This document shows, piece after piece, positions 47,984 through 58,487 of a stretch of DNA of 64,000 nt. The DNA is taken from the NCBI RefSeq assembly GCF_000173775.1, contig NZ_ACCD01000016.1, forward strand, positions 22,741 through 86,740, written 5' to 3'. Positions within the stretch are counted from its first letter, which is position 1, and every line of letters starts with the position of its first letter. A model generated the notes under the pieces. That model saw nothing but the letters and a program-made list of their open reading frames with translations, was not told the origin of the DNA and searched no databases. Position numbers and translations under genes: made by a program. The stretch comes from Yersinia rohdei ATCC 43380 (lineage in GTDB: Bacteria; Pseudomonadota; Gammaproteobacteria; Enterobacterales; Enterobacteriaceae).

Positions 47984-48405
47984 AGCGATGCCCGTCCTGT
48001 TCAAATGGTTGGGAACTTAAAATAATAGTAGCGCTTTATTGGGTTAAAATTTTGAAACTACTACCTTATTGTTATGGTCGCGTCTCCTCTAAAGGTCAAG
48101 TTCCCCTTAAGCACTGACTTACCCTCATCAGTACAATAAGTAACCACTATTCGATAATTAAATCTATTTTTTATTTTATTTACAGTATTTTATATAGGGT
48201 TAATCAATATTATCTATTTGAAAATATTGTTATTTTATTGTGAACAAATCTGGCTAAATTTTCAGCTTGTCAATCGGGAGGTTATCGGCGATAAATTAGG
48301 CAGCTAATATTGAAATCAAGTGGGAATGTGTAAAGATTTCGCCACGGACAAGCAATTGATTTACACTAAGTTAACTTATTATTTTGTGACCAAAGGGATT
48401 TTTCG
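47984..48405. other. prkA-mipA divergent intergenic region
   Basis: About 420 AT-rich bases that must carry promoters for both genes. E. coli yeaG is expressed from stress and nitrogen-related promoters; a -24/-12 type element was searched for on the minus strand but not found. No coding frame seen. Confidence 0.5.
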
Positions 48406-49176
48406 GTGAAAAAACATTACATAGAAATGAAACAAATTAAAGCGTTGGCTGCTCTGGCTGTGGCTAGTGCCGTTTGTATGCCGACCGCGATGGCGGGAAC
48501 CTGGTCTTTGGGGGCCTCTGCATTAGTCAGTCCAGACCCTTATCGTGGTAAGAATGACCGTGTTTATCCAGTGCCGGTTATTTCTTATGAAAGTGATGAT
48601 TTTTACTTCCGCACCTTGGCCGCGGGTTATTACCTGTGGAAAGATGATACTAATCGCTTGTCAATTGATGCTTATTTCTTGCCACTGCATTTTAAGCCGA
48701 GCGACAGTGATGACCAGCAGATGAAACAGCTGGATAAACGTCGCAGCACCATGATGGCTGGGATGTCATATTCTCATATTGAAGATTGGGGTACGCTCCG
48801 GACCATGTTCTCCGGCGACGTATTGGATAACAGCGGCGGTTTTATTGGCGACCTGGCTTATCTGTATCGCTTTAATCTGGATAGCTGGACATTGACGCCG
48901 GGTGTGGGTGTTAGCTGGAACAGTGAAGATCAGAATAACTATTATTATGGTGTCAGCCGTGGGGAATCAGCGCGCAGTGGTTTGGCGCAATACAGCCCAA
49001 GTGATAGCTGGGCACCGTATTTTGAATTGAGCGCTAACTATAATATCAATCCGAATTGGAATGCTTTCTTTACTGGCCGTTATATTCGTCTGGCAAGTGA
49101 AGTGAAAAATAGCCCGATGGTGGATTCGACATACAGTGGTGTGTTGTGGACGGGTGTGACTTACACTTTCCGCTAA
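48406..49176 (+). CDS. mipA: MipA/OmpV family outer membrane protein
   Basis: MipA is an outer membrane beta-barrel scaffold reported to bring together murein synthase PBP1B and the lytic transglycosylase MltA. The 256-residue precursor starts at GTG with AAGGGA in good position; the alternative ATG seven codons on has no ribosome site. The signal peptide ends TAMAG near residue 30. The mature part shows the family start GTWSLGASALVSPDPYRG, alternating strands and a terminal YTFR typical of outer membrane proteins. It lies near yeaD and prkA as in E. coli. Confidence 0.92.
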   Translation: MKKHYIEMKQIKALAALAVASAVCMPTAMAGTWSLGASALVSPDPYRGKNDRVYPVPVISYESDDFYFRTLAAGYYLWKDDTNRLSIDAYFLPLHFKPSDSDDQQMKQLDKRRSTMMAGMSYSHIEDWGTLRTMFSGDVLDNSGGFIGDLAYLYRFNLDSWTLTPGVGVSWNSEDQNNYYYGVSRGESARSGLAQYSPSDSWAPYFELSANYNINPNWNAFFTGRYIRLASEVKNSPMVDSTYSGVLWTGVTYTFR

Positions 49177-49217
49177 TTGACTGACTCGGCGCTGTAATCC
49201 AGGGTTATCGTCAAACT

Positions 49218-49244
49218 CAAATGGGGCTTAAAGCCCCATTTTTG
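49218..49244. terminator. Bidirectional terminator between mipA and yeaD
   Basis: AAATGGGGCTT and AAGCCCCATTT form a perfect stem with a tiny loop, followed by TT; it serves both convergent genes. Confidence 0.85.
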
Positions 49245-49254
49245 TGCGCCACTA

Positions 49255-50130
49255 TCAGGAATTCTTACGGCTACGGATAGTCATAGCAAGACGCGCAGGG
49301 GCATCTGGTGTCGCGACCAAAGGCTTATTAACACGTGCGGTTTCCACGCAAACCATTGTTTTATAGCCATCATTTGGCATGTCGACCATACTGCAAGACA
49401 GTTCAGCACCTGGGTTCCAGGCCACCACATCACTTTGATGATGATGATGTACTTCAATGGTGCGTTTCAGCACAGCATCTTTTATCAGGCTGTAGGCTTC
49501 TGGCTGGGTATAAATTCGGTCAGTCTGACCATTAAACACTAAGTCGCCTTGCTGAGTGGCATCAGTGATTTTTAGCACTTTATCTAAGTATTTATCGCCA
49601 AGGCCACTGATTTTAATCTGATTGATATCGCCAATCTGGAAGTAAGTATGCAACGCTGCCACGGCTTGATAATCACCATGTGATTCCAATTCCATTTCGC
49701 ATTCATCGCCTAATTTGAAGCGGGCAATCAAAGTGAATGCATGTGGCCAGAATTTACGTGATGCTTCGCTGTCTTTCAGAGTAAAGGTCAGCATAACCCC
49801 ATTTTCGTTCTCATCATGGGCGCTCAGAGTCCATGACAGCAAACGGGCAAAACCATGCGCAGGTTGTGCGGATGGGCCAAACCAAGGCCAACAGATAGGA
49901 ACACCACCACGAATAGCCACACCTTCTTTAAATGGGGTGTTATTACTTAGCCAGATAACCGGTTGCTCACCGCTAGGCTGGAAGGCCAGCAAATGGGCAC
50001 CTTGCAAGCTTACTGCGGCGCGAACTTTCGGATGGGAAACCACCACCACTGGCAGATCGTCGATCTGACGTTGGCTGATGTAAGGCGAAATTTGTTCAAC
50101 AACAGGTAGGGTGAATACTTTCTCGTTCAT
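49255..50130 (-). CDS. yeaD: Putative glucose-6-phosphate 1-epimerase YeaD
   Basis: YeaD belongs to the aldose-1-epimerase (galactose mutarotase-like) superfamily, D-hexose-6-phosphate epimerase group. The 291-residue protein has the pattern RGGVPICWPWFG with RGG phosphate contacts, AHGFARLLSW with a catalytic His (about residue 94), the AALHTYFQIGD segment with a second His (about 152) and NPGAELSCSMVDM towards the end. E. coli YeaD has the same position downstream of gapA. It follows gapA by about 230 bases on the same strand. Confidence 0.9.
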   Translation of the reverse strand: MNEKVFTLPVVEQISPYISQRQIDDLPVVVVSHPKVRAAVSLQGAHLLAFQPSGEQPVIWLSNNTPFKEGVAIRGGVPICWPWFGPSAQPAHGFARLLSWTLSAHDENENGVMLTFTLKDSEASRKFWPHAFTLIARFKLGDECEMELESHGDYQAVAALHTYFQIGDINQIKISGLGDKYLDKVLKITDATQQGDLVFNGQTDRIYTQPEAYSLIKDAVLKRTIEVHHHHQSDVVAWNPGAELSCSMVDMPNDGYKTMVCVETARVNKPLVATPDAPARLAMTIRSRKNS

Positions 50131-50307
50131 TCGTTTGGCCTTATGGGAATAGGAACTTGAGATTCATTGAACTTTAGACTTTCGATAATATCACAGCCGG
50201 TAAATCTTGCAGCAAACCTAAAACAGTGTCGTGGTGAATCATTGATATTGCGCAATTTATTGTGGTGACGACACTGAATTGGTGCAGTTACACCCCGGTG
50301 TAAATGC

Positions 50308-50335
50308 AAAAAAAAAGCCACCCGAAGGTGGCCTT
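50308..50335 (-). terminator. Terminator after gapA
   Basis: GCCACC-CGAA-GGTGGC on the minus strand is followed by nine T bases (plus-strand A-run 50308-50316). A very strong terminator, fitting a highly expressed gene. Confidence 0.92.
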
Positions 50336-50359
50336 TTAACCGAAATCTACATCAATCCA

Positions 50360-51702
<1,343 letters not shown>

Positions 51703-52116
51703 ATGGCTAAAGAACTGAACCCTACAGAACATATTGAGAAACTGTCCGATATTCAGCGGCATGTCACCCAACAGCGGGGGACTGAAGCGCCTTTTAGTGG
51801 CAAATTACTGCACAATAAGCGCGACGGTGTGTACCAATGTTTGTGTTGCAACCAGCCGCTTTTTATCTCCGAATCCAAGTTTGATGCGGGCTGTGGTTGG
51901 CCTAGCTTCTATCAACCAATCGATGCCGATTCTATTCGCTATATTGATGATAATTCTCACAATATGCATCGTATCGAGATTCGTTGCGGTAATTGTGATG
52001 CGCATTTGGGGCATGTTTTCCCGGATGGCCCACAACCCACGGGTGAGCGTTATTGCGTGAATTCGGCATCATTGAATTTTGTCGATGACCAAAATGGTGA
52101 ACAAACCGCCGGATAA
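51703..52116 (+). CDS. msrB: Peptide methionine-R-sulfoxide reductase MsrB
   Basis: MsrB reduces methionine-R-sulfoxide in proteins, repairing oxidative damage in the cytoplasm. The 137-residue protein has zinc-binding cysteines Cys46, Cys49, Cys95 and Cys98, the conserved [10 protein letters not shown] and GHVFPDGP segments, and the catalytic Cys118 in RYCVNSASL. The ATG at 51703 ([14 protein letters not shown]) matches the E. coli start and length; the frame runs 19 codons upstream without support. yeaC follows, as in E. coli. Confidence 0.96.
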   Translation: MAKELNPTEHIEKLSDIQRHVTQQRGTEAPFSGKLLHNKRDGVYQCLCCNQPLFISESKFDAGCGWPSFYQPIDADSIRYIDDNSHNMHRIEIRCGNCDAHLGHVFPDGPQPTGERYCVNSASLNFVDDQNGEQTAG

Positions 52117-52189
52117 GTGCTAATTACAGTCACGTTTTGATTCATGAAAAATCGATTCAGCTTGTTATTCGTTATGTGAGGATGCTCTG

Positions 52190-52462
52190 ATGGAGCTTGA
52201 AGACCTGCTTTCAGTAATGACGCCAGAAATTTACCAACGTTTAGTTCAGGCAGTAGAGTTAGGTAAATGGCCCGATGGCGTGGCTCTGACGCCTGAGCAG
52301 AAAGAAAACAGTCTGCAAATGGTGATGCTATGGCAAGCCCGTCATAATGAGGATGCACAGCATATGAGCATTGGTACTGACGGCCAAATAGTGATGAAAA
52401 CCAAGCAAGAGCTAAAGCAGCAGTTTAGCCAGCCGACGTTGGTAAGACTGAAGCCAGAATAG
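52190..52462 (+). CDS. yeaC: YeaC family protein (DUF1315)
   Basis: This 90-residue acidic cytoplasmic protein belongs to the conserved YeaC family of unknown function. MELEDLLSVMTPEIYQRLVQAVELGKWPDG and LTPEQKENSLQMVMLWQARHN are the family core. It follows msrB by about 70 bases in the order found in E. coli and may share its transcript. TGTGAGGA precedes the ATG. No motif suggests a biochemical activity. Confidence 0.92.
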   Translation: MELEDLLSVMTPEIYQRLVQAVELGKWPDGVALTPEQKENSLQMVMLWQARHNEDAQHMSIGTDGQIVMKTKQELKQQFSQPTLVRLKPE

Positions 52463-52597
52463 TGCGCGATACCCTTTGTCCTTGACGGTACAGAGTTGTT
52501 AGCTGCGCGCACTTATCCGCATCACTGACATGAATCACTGGCTTAAAGTTGAGTTTGAGGCTGACGACAAACCAACGTATTCAGCTCCGAGCCAGTC

Positions 52598-52663
52598 GGG
52601 GCGACTGCACTCAGGGGCGCTCCGGCCGCTTATGCGGCCACGACCCCTGCGCTACATTTCCCC
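52598..52663. repeat. Dispersed structured repeat element, copy B
   Basis: Second copy of the element at 14114-14185. It shows GGGG (52598-52601) pairing with CCCC (52660-52663), CAGGGG (52612-52617) with CCCCTG (52644-52649), and GGCCGC-TTAT-GCGGCC (52624-52639). Relative to copy A, both sides of the stems have changed together, keeping the pairing. Confidence 0.85.
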
Positions 52664-52698
52664 TCCAATCAGCTTTGTCAGCAGTCTGACTTGCCGTT

Positions 52699-52773
52699 GA
52701 CCTTATTAATAGTGACCTTATTGATACTGGCCTTATTGGTATGCTTCTTATTGGTAGTGACCTTATTTAAAGA
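52699..52773. repeat. 15-bp degenerate tandem repeat, five units
   Basis: Five consecutive 15-base units share the pattern GACCTTATTGATAGT: the third varies at the start and the fourth reads CTTCTTATTGGTAGT. The repeat lies 36 bases beyond element B, between yeaC and pncA. A stretch of 23 codons in one frame is open through it (repeating DLI-) but has no start codon, so it is not taken as a gene. Confidence 0.8.
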
Positions 52774-52808
52774 AGCTCATCGGGCAGCGCTTGCTGGCCG
52801 CCACTAAG

Positions 52809-53459
52809 TTAAGCAACCTGAGCTTCTATTTCGGCAATAAATTGCGCTAATGTTTGTATGTTTGCCCCGGCATCGCGCATCGCATTAAGTGCAAGTTGGC
52901 TGTCTTGAGGTTGCAGATTGACTCCGCGACACCCGTCACTGATGACGGTCGTTTTATAACCTAAAGTTAATGCATCCAAAACGGTGTATTTCACACAGTA
53001 ATCTGTCGCCAATCCCATAATAAACAAGCTAGTAATTCCATGCTGTTGTAACCAATCATCTAACGGAGTTTTTGCCCGCCGGCCATTGTCGAAAAAGGCA
53101 CTGTAGCTGTCGATATCTGTCTCTTGGCCCTTACGAAAAATCGCGGTAATAGAGGTGTGATTCAATTGCGGATGCCAGGCCGCTCCGGGCGTGTCTTGTA
53201 CACAATGCACCGGCCACCAAACTTGGGGTAACCCCTGCAACTCGCCGACAGTGCCCGGCACCGCATTGGAATTGACGGCAAAACTGCGATGTTCGGCAGG
53301 GTGCCAATCTTGGCTGGCGATAATGGGCATTTTTTGCCTCTGACTGACATCAATAGCCTGATTTGCGATGGCAATCACCTGGTCACCCTCGGCTACCGCT
53401 AACGCACCATCTGGGCAAAAGTCATTTTGCAAATCAATTAACAGCAGCGCCGCATTCAT
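52809..53459 (-). CDS. pncA: Nicotinamidase PncA
   Basis: PncA hydrolyses nicotinamide to nicotinate in NAD salvage. The 216-residue isochorismatase-fold protein has the catalytic Asp9 in LIDLQNDF, a lysine in FRKGQE (about residue 113) and the nucleophile Cys in GLATDYCVKYT (about 158), along with the metal ligands in QDWHPAEH (about 51-58). It follows ansA by 15 bases on the same strand, as in the E. coli ansA-pncA operon. Confidence 0.95.
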   Translation of the reverse strand: MNAALLLIDLQNDFCPDGALAVAEGDQVIAIANQAIDVSQRQKMPIIASQDWHPAEHRSFAVNSNAVPGTVGELQGLPQVWWPVHCVQDTPGAAWHPQLNHTSITAIFRKGQETDIDSYSAFFDNGRRAKTPLDDWLQQHGITSLFIMGLATDYCVKYTVLDALTLGYKTTVISDGCRGVNLQPQDSQLALNAMRDAGANIQTLAQFIAEIEAQVA

Positions 53460-53474
53460 TAAAAACCTACCAGA

Positions 53475-54491
53475 TTAATTAGTATCAGTTAACTCGCCGC
53501 GCAGGTTCTGTTGCATCAACCGGCGGATGTCTGCGGGGGAGAGTTCTTGGCTTAACAGATAATGCAATTTTGTTAGAGCCGCTTCAACGGTCATATCAAA
53601 ACCGCTGATAACACCGGCATGGGCCAATGCATTGCCGGTGGCGTAGCCATCCATATTGACCCGACCAGAAATACATTGAGTCAGATTCACCACCACAATA
53701 CCGCGGTCGCTGGCATTTCTTAATTCGTCCAGTAACTCGGCTTTTTGTGGCGCATTACCGACACCATAAGATCGCAAAATAAGTGCCTTGACGGGTTGCA
53801 GCAGGAAGTTACGCACGACGGCACCGGATATTCCGGGATAAATAGTGACCACGCCAATGGGCTGGGGTGTGATGCTATGAACAATTAATGGGCCATTATT
53901 AATGGGGGACTCGACAGACGCCATCCGGCGAATATGAATCCCCGCCTCCAGCAAGACCGAGAGATTGGGAGAAGCAAAAGCATCAAAGCCATCCGCGTGG
54001 GCTTTAGTGGTGCGATTGCCACGGAACAGTTTGTTATTAAAGAATAAACTGACCTCATTTACGGGATGGTTGGCGGCCAGATAGAGGGCATTAAGTAAGT
54101 TGGTTTGCCCATCAGAACGTAATTCTGCCAAGGGAATTTGAGAGCCGGTGACAATAACCGGTTTGGCTAAATTTTCCAGCATGAAGGAGAGGGCTGAGGC
54201 GGTAAATGCCATGGTATCGGTACCATGCAAAATAACAAAGCCATCGTATAAATCGTAATTTTGCTGAATATCATTGGCGATATGCTGCCAGTCTTCAGGA
54301 GTCATATCTGAAGAATCAATTAATGGCACATATTCATGGATAGTAAAATCGGGCATTTCGGGCCGATGGAACTCAGGCATCAGTGCAAGTTGGCGTTGCA
54401 GATGGCCAGATACAGGAATGTAACCCTGTTCCGAGCGCTGCATGCCAATAGTCCCGCCGGTATAGGCGACATAAATAGATTTTTTCTGCAT
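53475..54491 (-). CDS. ansA: Cytoplasmic L-asparaginase I
   Basis: AnsA hydrolyses L-asparagine to aspartate and ammonia in the cytoplasm; the E. coli enzyme is allosterically activated by asparagine. The 338-residue protein has the first catalytic threonine in AYTGGTIGM (Thr14), the second triad in LHGTDTMAFTAS (about residue 88-99), and no signal peptide, which separates it from the periplasmic AnsB. It forms an operon with pncA. Confidence 0.95.
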   Translation of the reverse strand: MQKKSIYVAYTGGTIGMQRSEQGYIPVSGHLQRQLALMPEFHRPEMPDFTIHEYVPLIDSSDMTPEDWQHIANDIQQNYDLYDGFVILHGTDTMAFTASALSFMLENLAKPVIVTGSQIPLAELRSDGQTNLLNALYLAANHPVNEVSLFFNNKLFRGNRTTKAHADGFDAFASPNLSVLLEAGIHIRRMASVESPINNGPLIVHSITPQPIGVVTIYPGISGAVVRNFLLQPVKALILRSYGVGNAPQKAELLDELRNASDRGIVVVNLTQCISGRVNMDGYATGNALAHAGVISGFDMTVEAALTKLHYLLSQELSPADIRRLMQQNLRGELTDTN

Positions 54492-54554
54492 GAGTAATAT
54501 GCCTGAAAGTCGAACTGAGTGAGATGGGTGAATTATAAGGAGACTGGCGAGGAA

Positions 54555-54580
54555 GGAAAGCCCGACAAGCGTCGGGCTAA
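54555..54580 (-). terminator. Terminator after sppA
   Basis: AGCCCGAC-AAGC-GTCGGGCT forms an 8-bp stem with a 3-4 nt loop; on the minus strand it is followed by TTTCCTTCC. It lies between the sppA stop and the ansA start. Confidence 0.7.
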
Positions 54581-54605
54581 GTATTTAGAGATTAATAGAG
54601 GTTGG

Positions 54606-56456
54606 CTAACGAACATCACCACAAGTCAGGCATAACGCATAACGACTTTGTGGGTCATTGAGCGTATTTAGCAAGCTGGGTTGTTCTTGCACGGCTTGCG
54701 CCATTGCCGAGAGCGGAGCCGGTAACCAGGCCTGAATAGCGGCAGGTAACATCGCCTGCACTGATGCACTCATTTGACCAAAAATCAAATCACTGAGGCT
54801 AGGTTCATCAACAAACCAATTCAGCTGCCAGGTTTTCAGTTTTGCCAACTCAGCCACTTTCTTAACGGCATCGTCAAAGTCACCCAGTTGATCGACCAGA
54901 CCATTATTCTTGGCATCCAGACCAATCCACACATGACCTTGGGCAATTTGATCAACTTGCTCCGGTGTCTTGTGGCGCGCGGTGGCAACCAAATCAATAA
55001 AGGTTTTGTAGCCATTTTCGATATTTATTTGCATCATCTGAGAGAATTCAGGTGGCAAATCTTTGGTTACCGTCACATTAGCCAGAGGCGAGGTCGCCAC
55101 CCCATCGGTATGTACGCCAATACTTTCCAGTGAGTTTTGGAACGTATTAATGACGCCGAAGATACCAATAGAGCCGGTCAGGGTGCTTGGGTTGGCGATA
55201 ATATAGTTGGCCGGTGTTGAGATCCAATATCCACCAGAGGCCGCCATCCCCCCCATTGACACGACCAATGGTTTGTTAGCTGCACGTAAAGCCGCTAATT
55301 CAGAACGGATCAGTTCCGAGGCGCTAACACTGCCGCCTGGGCTGTTTACCCGCAAAATAACCGCTTTAATTTTCGGATCTAACCGCGCCTGACGAATTTG
55401 CGCCGCCAGTGCATCGCCGCCGACATTTCCTGGCGTCTGTGGGCCGTCCATAATAGCGCCGTTAGCAAAGAGAACGGCTATCTGTTCACCTTGCTGTGGG
55501 GCGGGTGTTGGTTGGTAGTCATAAATACTGATGTAATTGAAATCGTTATTCTTTTTGTCCCAACCAAAGGTTTTGACCAGATCGGTTTCTACCTCAGGAC
55601 GAGACGCTAATTGATCGACCAGTTTGCTATTTAGCGCATATTGCGCAGGAGAACCGCCCGCGGCTTGTAATCCACTGATAACACCGGCTGCACCTGGGAA
55701 CAGTTGCTCCGGAGTTAATTGCCGATTAGCGGAAACTGCGGTCAGATAATTTTGCCATAACCCGCCAATCCAACGGCTGTCAGCCTCACGCGCGGCAGGG
55801 GACATATCATCCCGAATCATGGGTTCAACCGCCGATTTATAAGTACCGACGCGGAAAATATTGGTGGTAACTTTGAGTTTTTCCAGCAGTGACTTGTAAT
55901 AAAGATTGTTGCTGGCAAAACCATGCAGATCCACCGCGCCTTGTGGCGACAGGTAGATTTTGTTGGCAAAGCTGGCTAAATAATATTGGCTCTGATTATA
56001 ACTGTCGCCGATGGCATAAATCGGCTTACCGGTGTCGCGGAATTCCCGCAGCGCTTTACCAATATATTGCAGTGAAGGTTGGTCTGCGCCGGTAAAATCA
56101 CTGAGTGATAAAACCACGCCAGTAATATTGCTATCCGATTTTGCTAACCGGAGCGTTTCGACGATATCAAACAGGGAGTTTTCCTGTAAACGATTACTGG
56201 ATGCCCCTAATAGCTCACGGCCCCATTGACGCAGTTTATTATTCACCGCCGGTTGATCAACCACCACGCCACTTAAATTAACTAACAGTGCGCCCTTAAC
56301 CGGTTCTGCCGGTTTGCTTTGGAACTGAAGGTAAATACCGACACCGACCAAAATTAGCAGTATCAAGAAAAGATTCAGAATAAACTCTCTGGCAAAATTC
56401 AGCAGACGCCAAGTCCACTTGAAAAAGCCAGCAATAATTCGCCACAAAGTGCGCAT
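54606..56456 (-). CDS. sppA: Signal peptide peptidase SppA, protease IV
   Basis: SppA degrades cleaved signal peptides in the inner membrane. The 616-residue long form has an N-terminal membrane anchor at about residues 18-42 and two tandem SppA-type domains. The catalytic Lys is in [11 protein letters not shown] (about 205) and the Ser in [12 protein letters not shown] (about 405), as in the E. coli tetramer. GGAGATAAC precedes the ATG at 56456; an upstream ATG eight codons earlier is less likely. It is divergent from ydjA. Confidence 0.95.
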   Translation of the reverse strand: MRTLWRIIAGFFKWTWRLLNFAREFILNLFLILLILVGVGIYLQFQSKPAEPVKGALLVNLSGVVVDQPAVNNKLRQWGRELLGASSNRLQENSLFDIVETLRLAKSDSNITGVVLSLSDFTGADQPSLQYIGKALREFRDTGKPIYAIGDSYNQSQYYLASFANKIYLSPQGAVDLHGFASNNLYYKSLLEKLKVTTNIFRVGTYKSAVEPMIRDDMSPAAREADSRWIGGLWQNYLTAVSANRQLTPEQLFPGAAGVISGLQAAGGSPAQYALNSKLVDQLASRPEVETDLVKTFGWDKKNNDFNYISIYDYQPTPAPQQGEQIAVLFANGAIMDGPQTPGNVGGDALAAQIRQARLDPKIKAVILRVNSPGGSVSASELIRSELAALRAANKPLVVSMGGMAASGGYWISTPANYIIANPSTLTGSIGIFGVINTFQNSLESIGVHTDGVATSPLANVTVTKDLPPEFSQMMQINIENGYKTFIDLVATARHKTPEQVDQIAQGHVWIGLDAKNNGLVDQLGDFDDAVKKVAELAKLKTWQLNWFVDEPSLSDLIFGQMSASVQAMLPAAIQAWLPAPLSAMAQAVQEQPSLLNTLNDPQSRYALCLTCGDVR

Positions 56457-56618
56457 GTTATCTCCAACAAAACCGGGCAAGTAACGTTATCCTAATGACC
56501 TGACGAGCAAAAGTCAGCTTTAAATCACCGAGAAATCTCGCTAATAGCTCAGCGCTGGTAACAAAACGACAACTTATGCTACCTTGCTGAAAATGAAAAT
56601 CGTTATCAGGAGAAAATG

Positions 56619-57170
56619 ATGGATGCATTAGAACTGTTATTAAATCGTCGTTCGGCCTCTCGTTTAACTGTGCCAGCCCCAGCGGGCGAAGCGTTGGATA
56701 ATATTATCCATGCAGGTATGCGAGCACCTGATCATGGCACATTACAGCCGTGGCGCTTTGTTTTAATTCAAGATGAGGGGCTGGAGCGTTTTAGCCAGCT
56801 GCTGCAAGATGCCGTTAAGCACGATGGGGCGGATGCCGCGGTGCTGGAAAAAGCGAAACTGGCACCTTTTCGCGCGCCACTGATTATTACCGTGATTGCT
56901 CATGTAACAGAAAATCCTAAAGTCCCTATCTGGGAACAGGTGGTTTCTGCCGGTTGTGCGGTGCAGGCGATGCAGATGGCGGCTCTGGCTCAAGGTTTTA
57001 ATGGGATTTGGCGTACCGGCTCCTGGACTCACCATCCGGTGGTTCGTCAGGGTTTTGCCTGCCGTGAGCAAGATGAGATTGTGGGCTTCCTTTACCTTGG
57101 GACGCCACAATTGAAAGCTGCGACCAAAGTAACGCCGCCAGATTACACAACTTTTGTTCGCCATTTCTGA
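56619..57170 (+). CDS. ydjA: Nitroreductase family protein YdjA
   Basis: YdjA is a small FMN-dependent NAD(P)H nitroreductase-fold protein of uncertain substrate. The 183-residue protein has the FMN-binding segments RRSASRL (about 10-16) and [14 protein letters not shown] (about 34-47), plus the C-terminal [16 protein letters not shown]. The ATG at 56619 has AGGAG six bases upstream and gives the E. coli YdjA length; the ATG directly before it is in frame but too close. The order ydjA-selD-topB equals that in E. coli. Confidence 0.92.
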   Translation: MDALELLLNRRSASRLTVPAPAGEALDNIIHAGMRAPDHGTLQPWRFVLIQDEGLERFSQLLQDAVKHDGADAAVLEKAKLAPFRAPLIITVIAHVTENPKVPIWEQVVSAGCAVQAMQMAALAQGFNGIWRTGSWTHHPVVRQGFACREQDEIVGFLYLGTPQLKAATKVTPPDYTTFVRHF

Positions 57171-57196
57171 GAGTTATATTTTATTTCTTATGTTAA

Positions 57197-57237
57197 AACG
57201 TCGCTTATGACATTTGTTGGCAAAAAGCGGCGTTTTA
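57197..57237 (+). terminator. Terminator after ydjA
   Basis: AACGTCGCTT and AAGCGGCGTT pair over ten positions, one as G-U, with a loop of 18 bases followed by TTTT. Confidence 0.65.
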
Positions 57238-57409
57238 GCCCGCTTTGTGACCAACCTATCTGCCCGATAACCGCTCTCTACTTACCAAGCCAAGTTATAG
57301 GCGCTACCATAGACACCTTGGATATTTTCCCTGAATGTATAATTCCGGACTAAATAACCGACTTATTGATTAAATCGCTTATGACTAAACCATCAAACGG
57401 GAGAGTGCT

Positions 57410-58456
57410 ATGACATCGCCAGCGATACGTCTTACTCAATACAGCCACGGAGCGGGCTGCGGTTGTAAAATTTCGCCCAAAGTTTTGGATAAAATTTTAC
57501 ATTCTGAACAACAAAAGTTTGTTGATCCCCGTTTGCTGGTGGGAAACGAAACCCGTGATGATGCGGCAGTTTATGATATTGGCAGCGGGGTTGGCATCAT
57601 CAGCACCACCGACTTTTTTATGCCTATCGTCGATGACCCTTTTGATTTTGGCCGAATAGCTGCCACTAATGCCATCAGCGACATTTATGCTATGGGCGGC
57701 AAGCCGATTATGGCGATTGCTATTCTGGGATGGCCAATAGATAAACTGGCGCCAGAAATCGCTCAGCAGGTCATTGAGGGCGGGCGACATGTTTGCCAGC
57801 AGGCCGGTATTTCGCTTGCTGGGGGGCATTCTATTGATGCGCCGGAGCCCATTTTCGGTTTGGCGGTGACGGGGATTGTCAGCACCGAGCAGGTTAAGAA
57901 AAATAGCGCGGCACAACCCGGCTGTAAGTTGTTTCTCACTAAACCCTTGGGTATTGGCATCCTGACTACCGCAGAAAAGAAAAGTAAATTGCGGGCGGAA
58001 CATCAAGGTGTGGCGACAGAAACCATGTGCCAGCTGAATAAATCAGGTGCAGACTTCGCCCATATTCCAGGTGTTACTGCCATGACCGATGTCACCGGGT
58101 TCGGCCTGCTCGGGCATTTAAGTGAGATTTGTCAAGGTTCTGGCGTGCAGGCGACGTTACATTTTTCGGCTATTCCGCGTCTACCTGCGGTGGAAGAATA
58201 TATTGCACAGGGCTGTGTTCCGGGTGGAACAGGGCGCAATTTTGATAGTTATGGTCATCTAATTGGCCAGATGTCTGAGTTACAGAAAAACCTACTTTGT
58301 GACCCACAAACATCTGGCGGCTTACTGCTGGCGGTATTGCCGGAGGCCGAGGCTCAGGTACAAGCAATTGCAGCTCAATATGGTATGACGCTCAGTGCGA
58401 TTGGCGAGCTAAGTGCAGTGGATAACCGTCGCGCGCTGATTGAGATAACTGAATGA
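57410..58456 (+). CDS. selD: Selenide, water dikinase SelD
   Basis: SelD makes monoselenophosphate from selenide and ATP for selenocysteine and selenouridine. The 348-residue protein has the N-terminal active-site GAGCGCK with Cys17 and Lys20; the active residue is a plain cysteine codon (TGC), not an in-frame TGA, so this is the Cys form as in E. coli. The glycine-rich AIR synthase-like fold follows, with [11 protein letters not shown] and [20 protein letters not shown] precedes the ATG. topB follows. Confidence 0.96.
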   Translation: MTSPAIRLTQYSHGAGCGCKISPKVLDKILHSEQQKFVDPRLLVGNETRDDAAVYDIGSGVGIISTTDFFMPIVDDPFDFGRIAATNAISDIYAMGGKPIMAIAILGWPIDKLAPEIAQQVIEGGRHVCQQAGISLAGGHSIDAPEPIFGLAVTGIVSTEQVKKNSAAQPGCKLFLTKPLGIGILTTAEKKSKLRAEHQGVATETMCQLNKSGADFAHIPGVTAMTDVTGFGLLGHLSEICQGSGVQATLHFSAIPRLPAVEEYIAQGCVPGGTGRNFDSYGHLIGQMSELQKNLLCDPQTSGGLLLAVLPEAEAQVQAIAAQYGMTLSAIGELSAVDNRRALIEITE

Positions 58457-58487
58457 GCTTTTATTTGATGTATTTATGCGGTGAATG

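Larger units (their letters stand above)
52463..52808. other. Repeat-filled intergenic region yeaC-pncA
   Basis: About 350 bases between convergent genes hold the structured repeat element B and the 15-bp tandem repeat. No gene was seen; a clear T-run terminator for either gene is also lacking. Confidence 0.65.

Noticed and set aside
47984..48120. Sigma54 promoter before prkA
   Set aside because: Looked for a GG-N10-GC type -24/-12 element on the minus strand because E. coli yeaG is nitrogen-responsive, but no convincing match was found.
57458..57470. Possible selenocysteine codon in selD
   Set aside because: The active-site position is an ordinary TGC cysteine codon, with no in-frame TGA.
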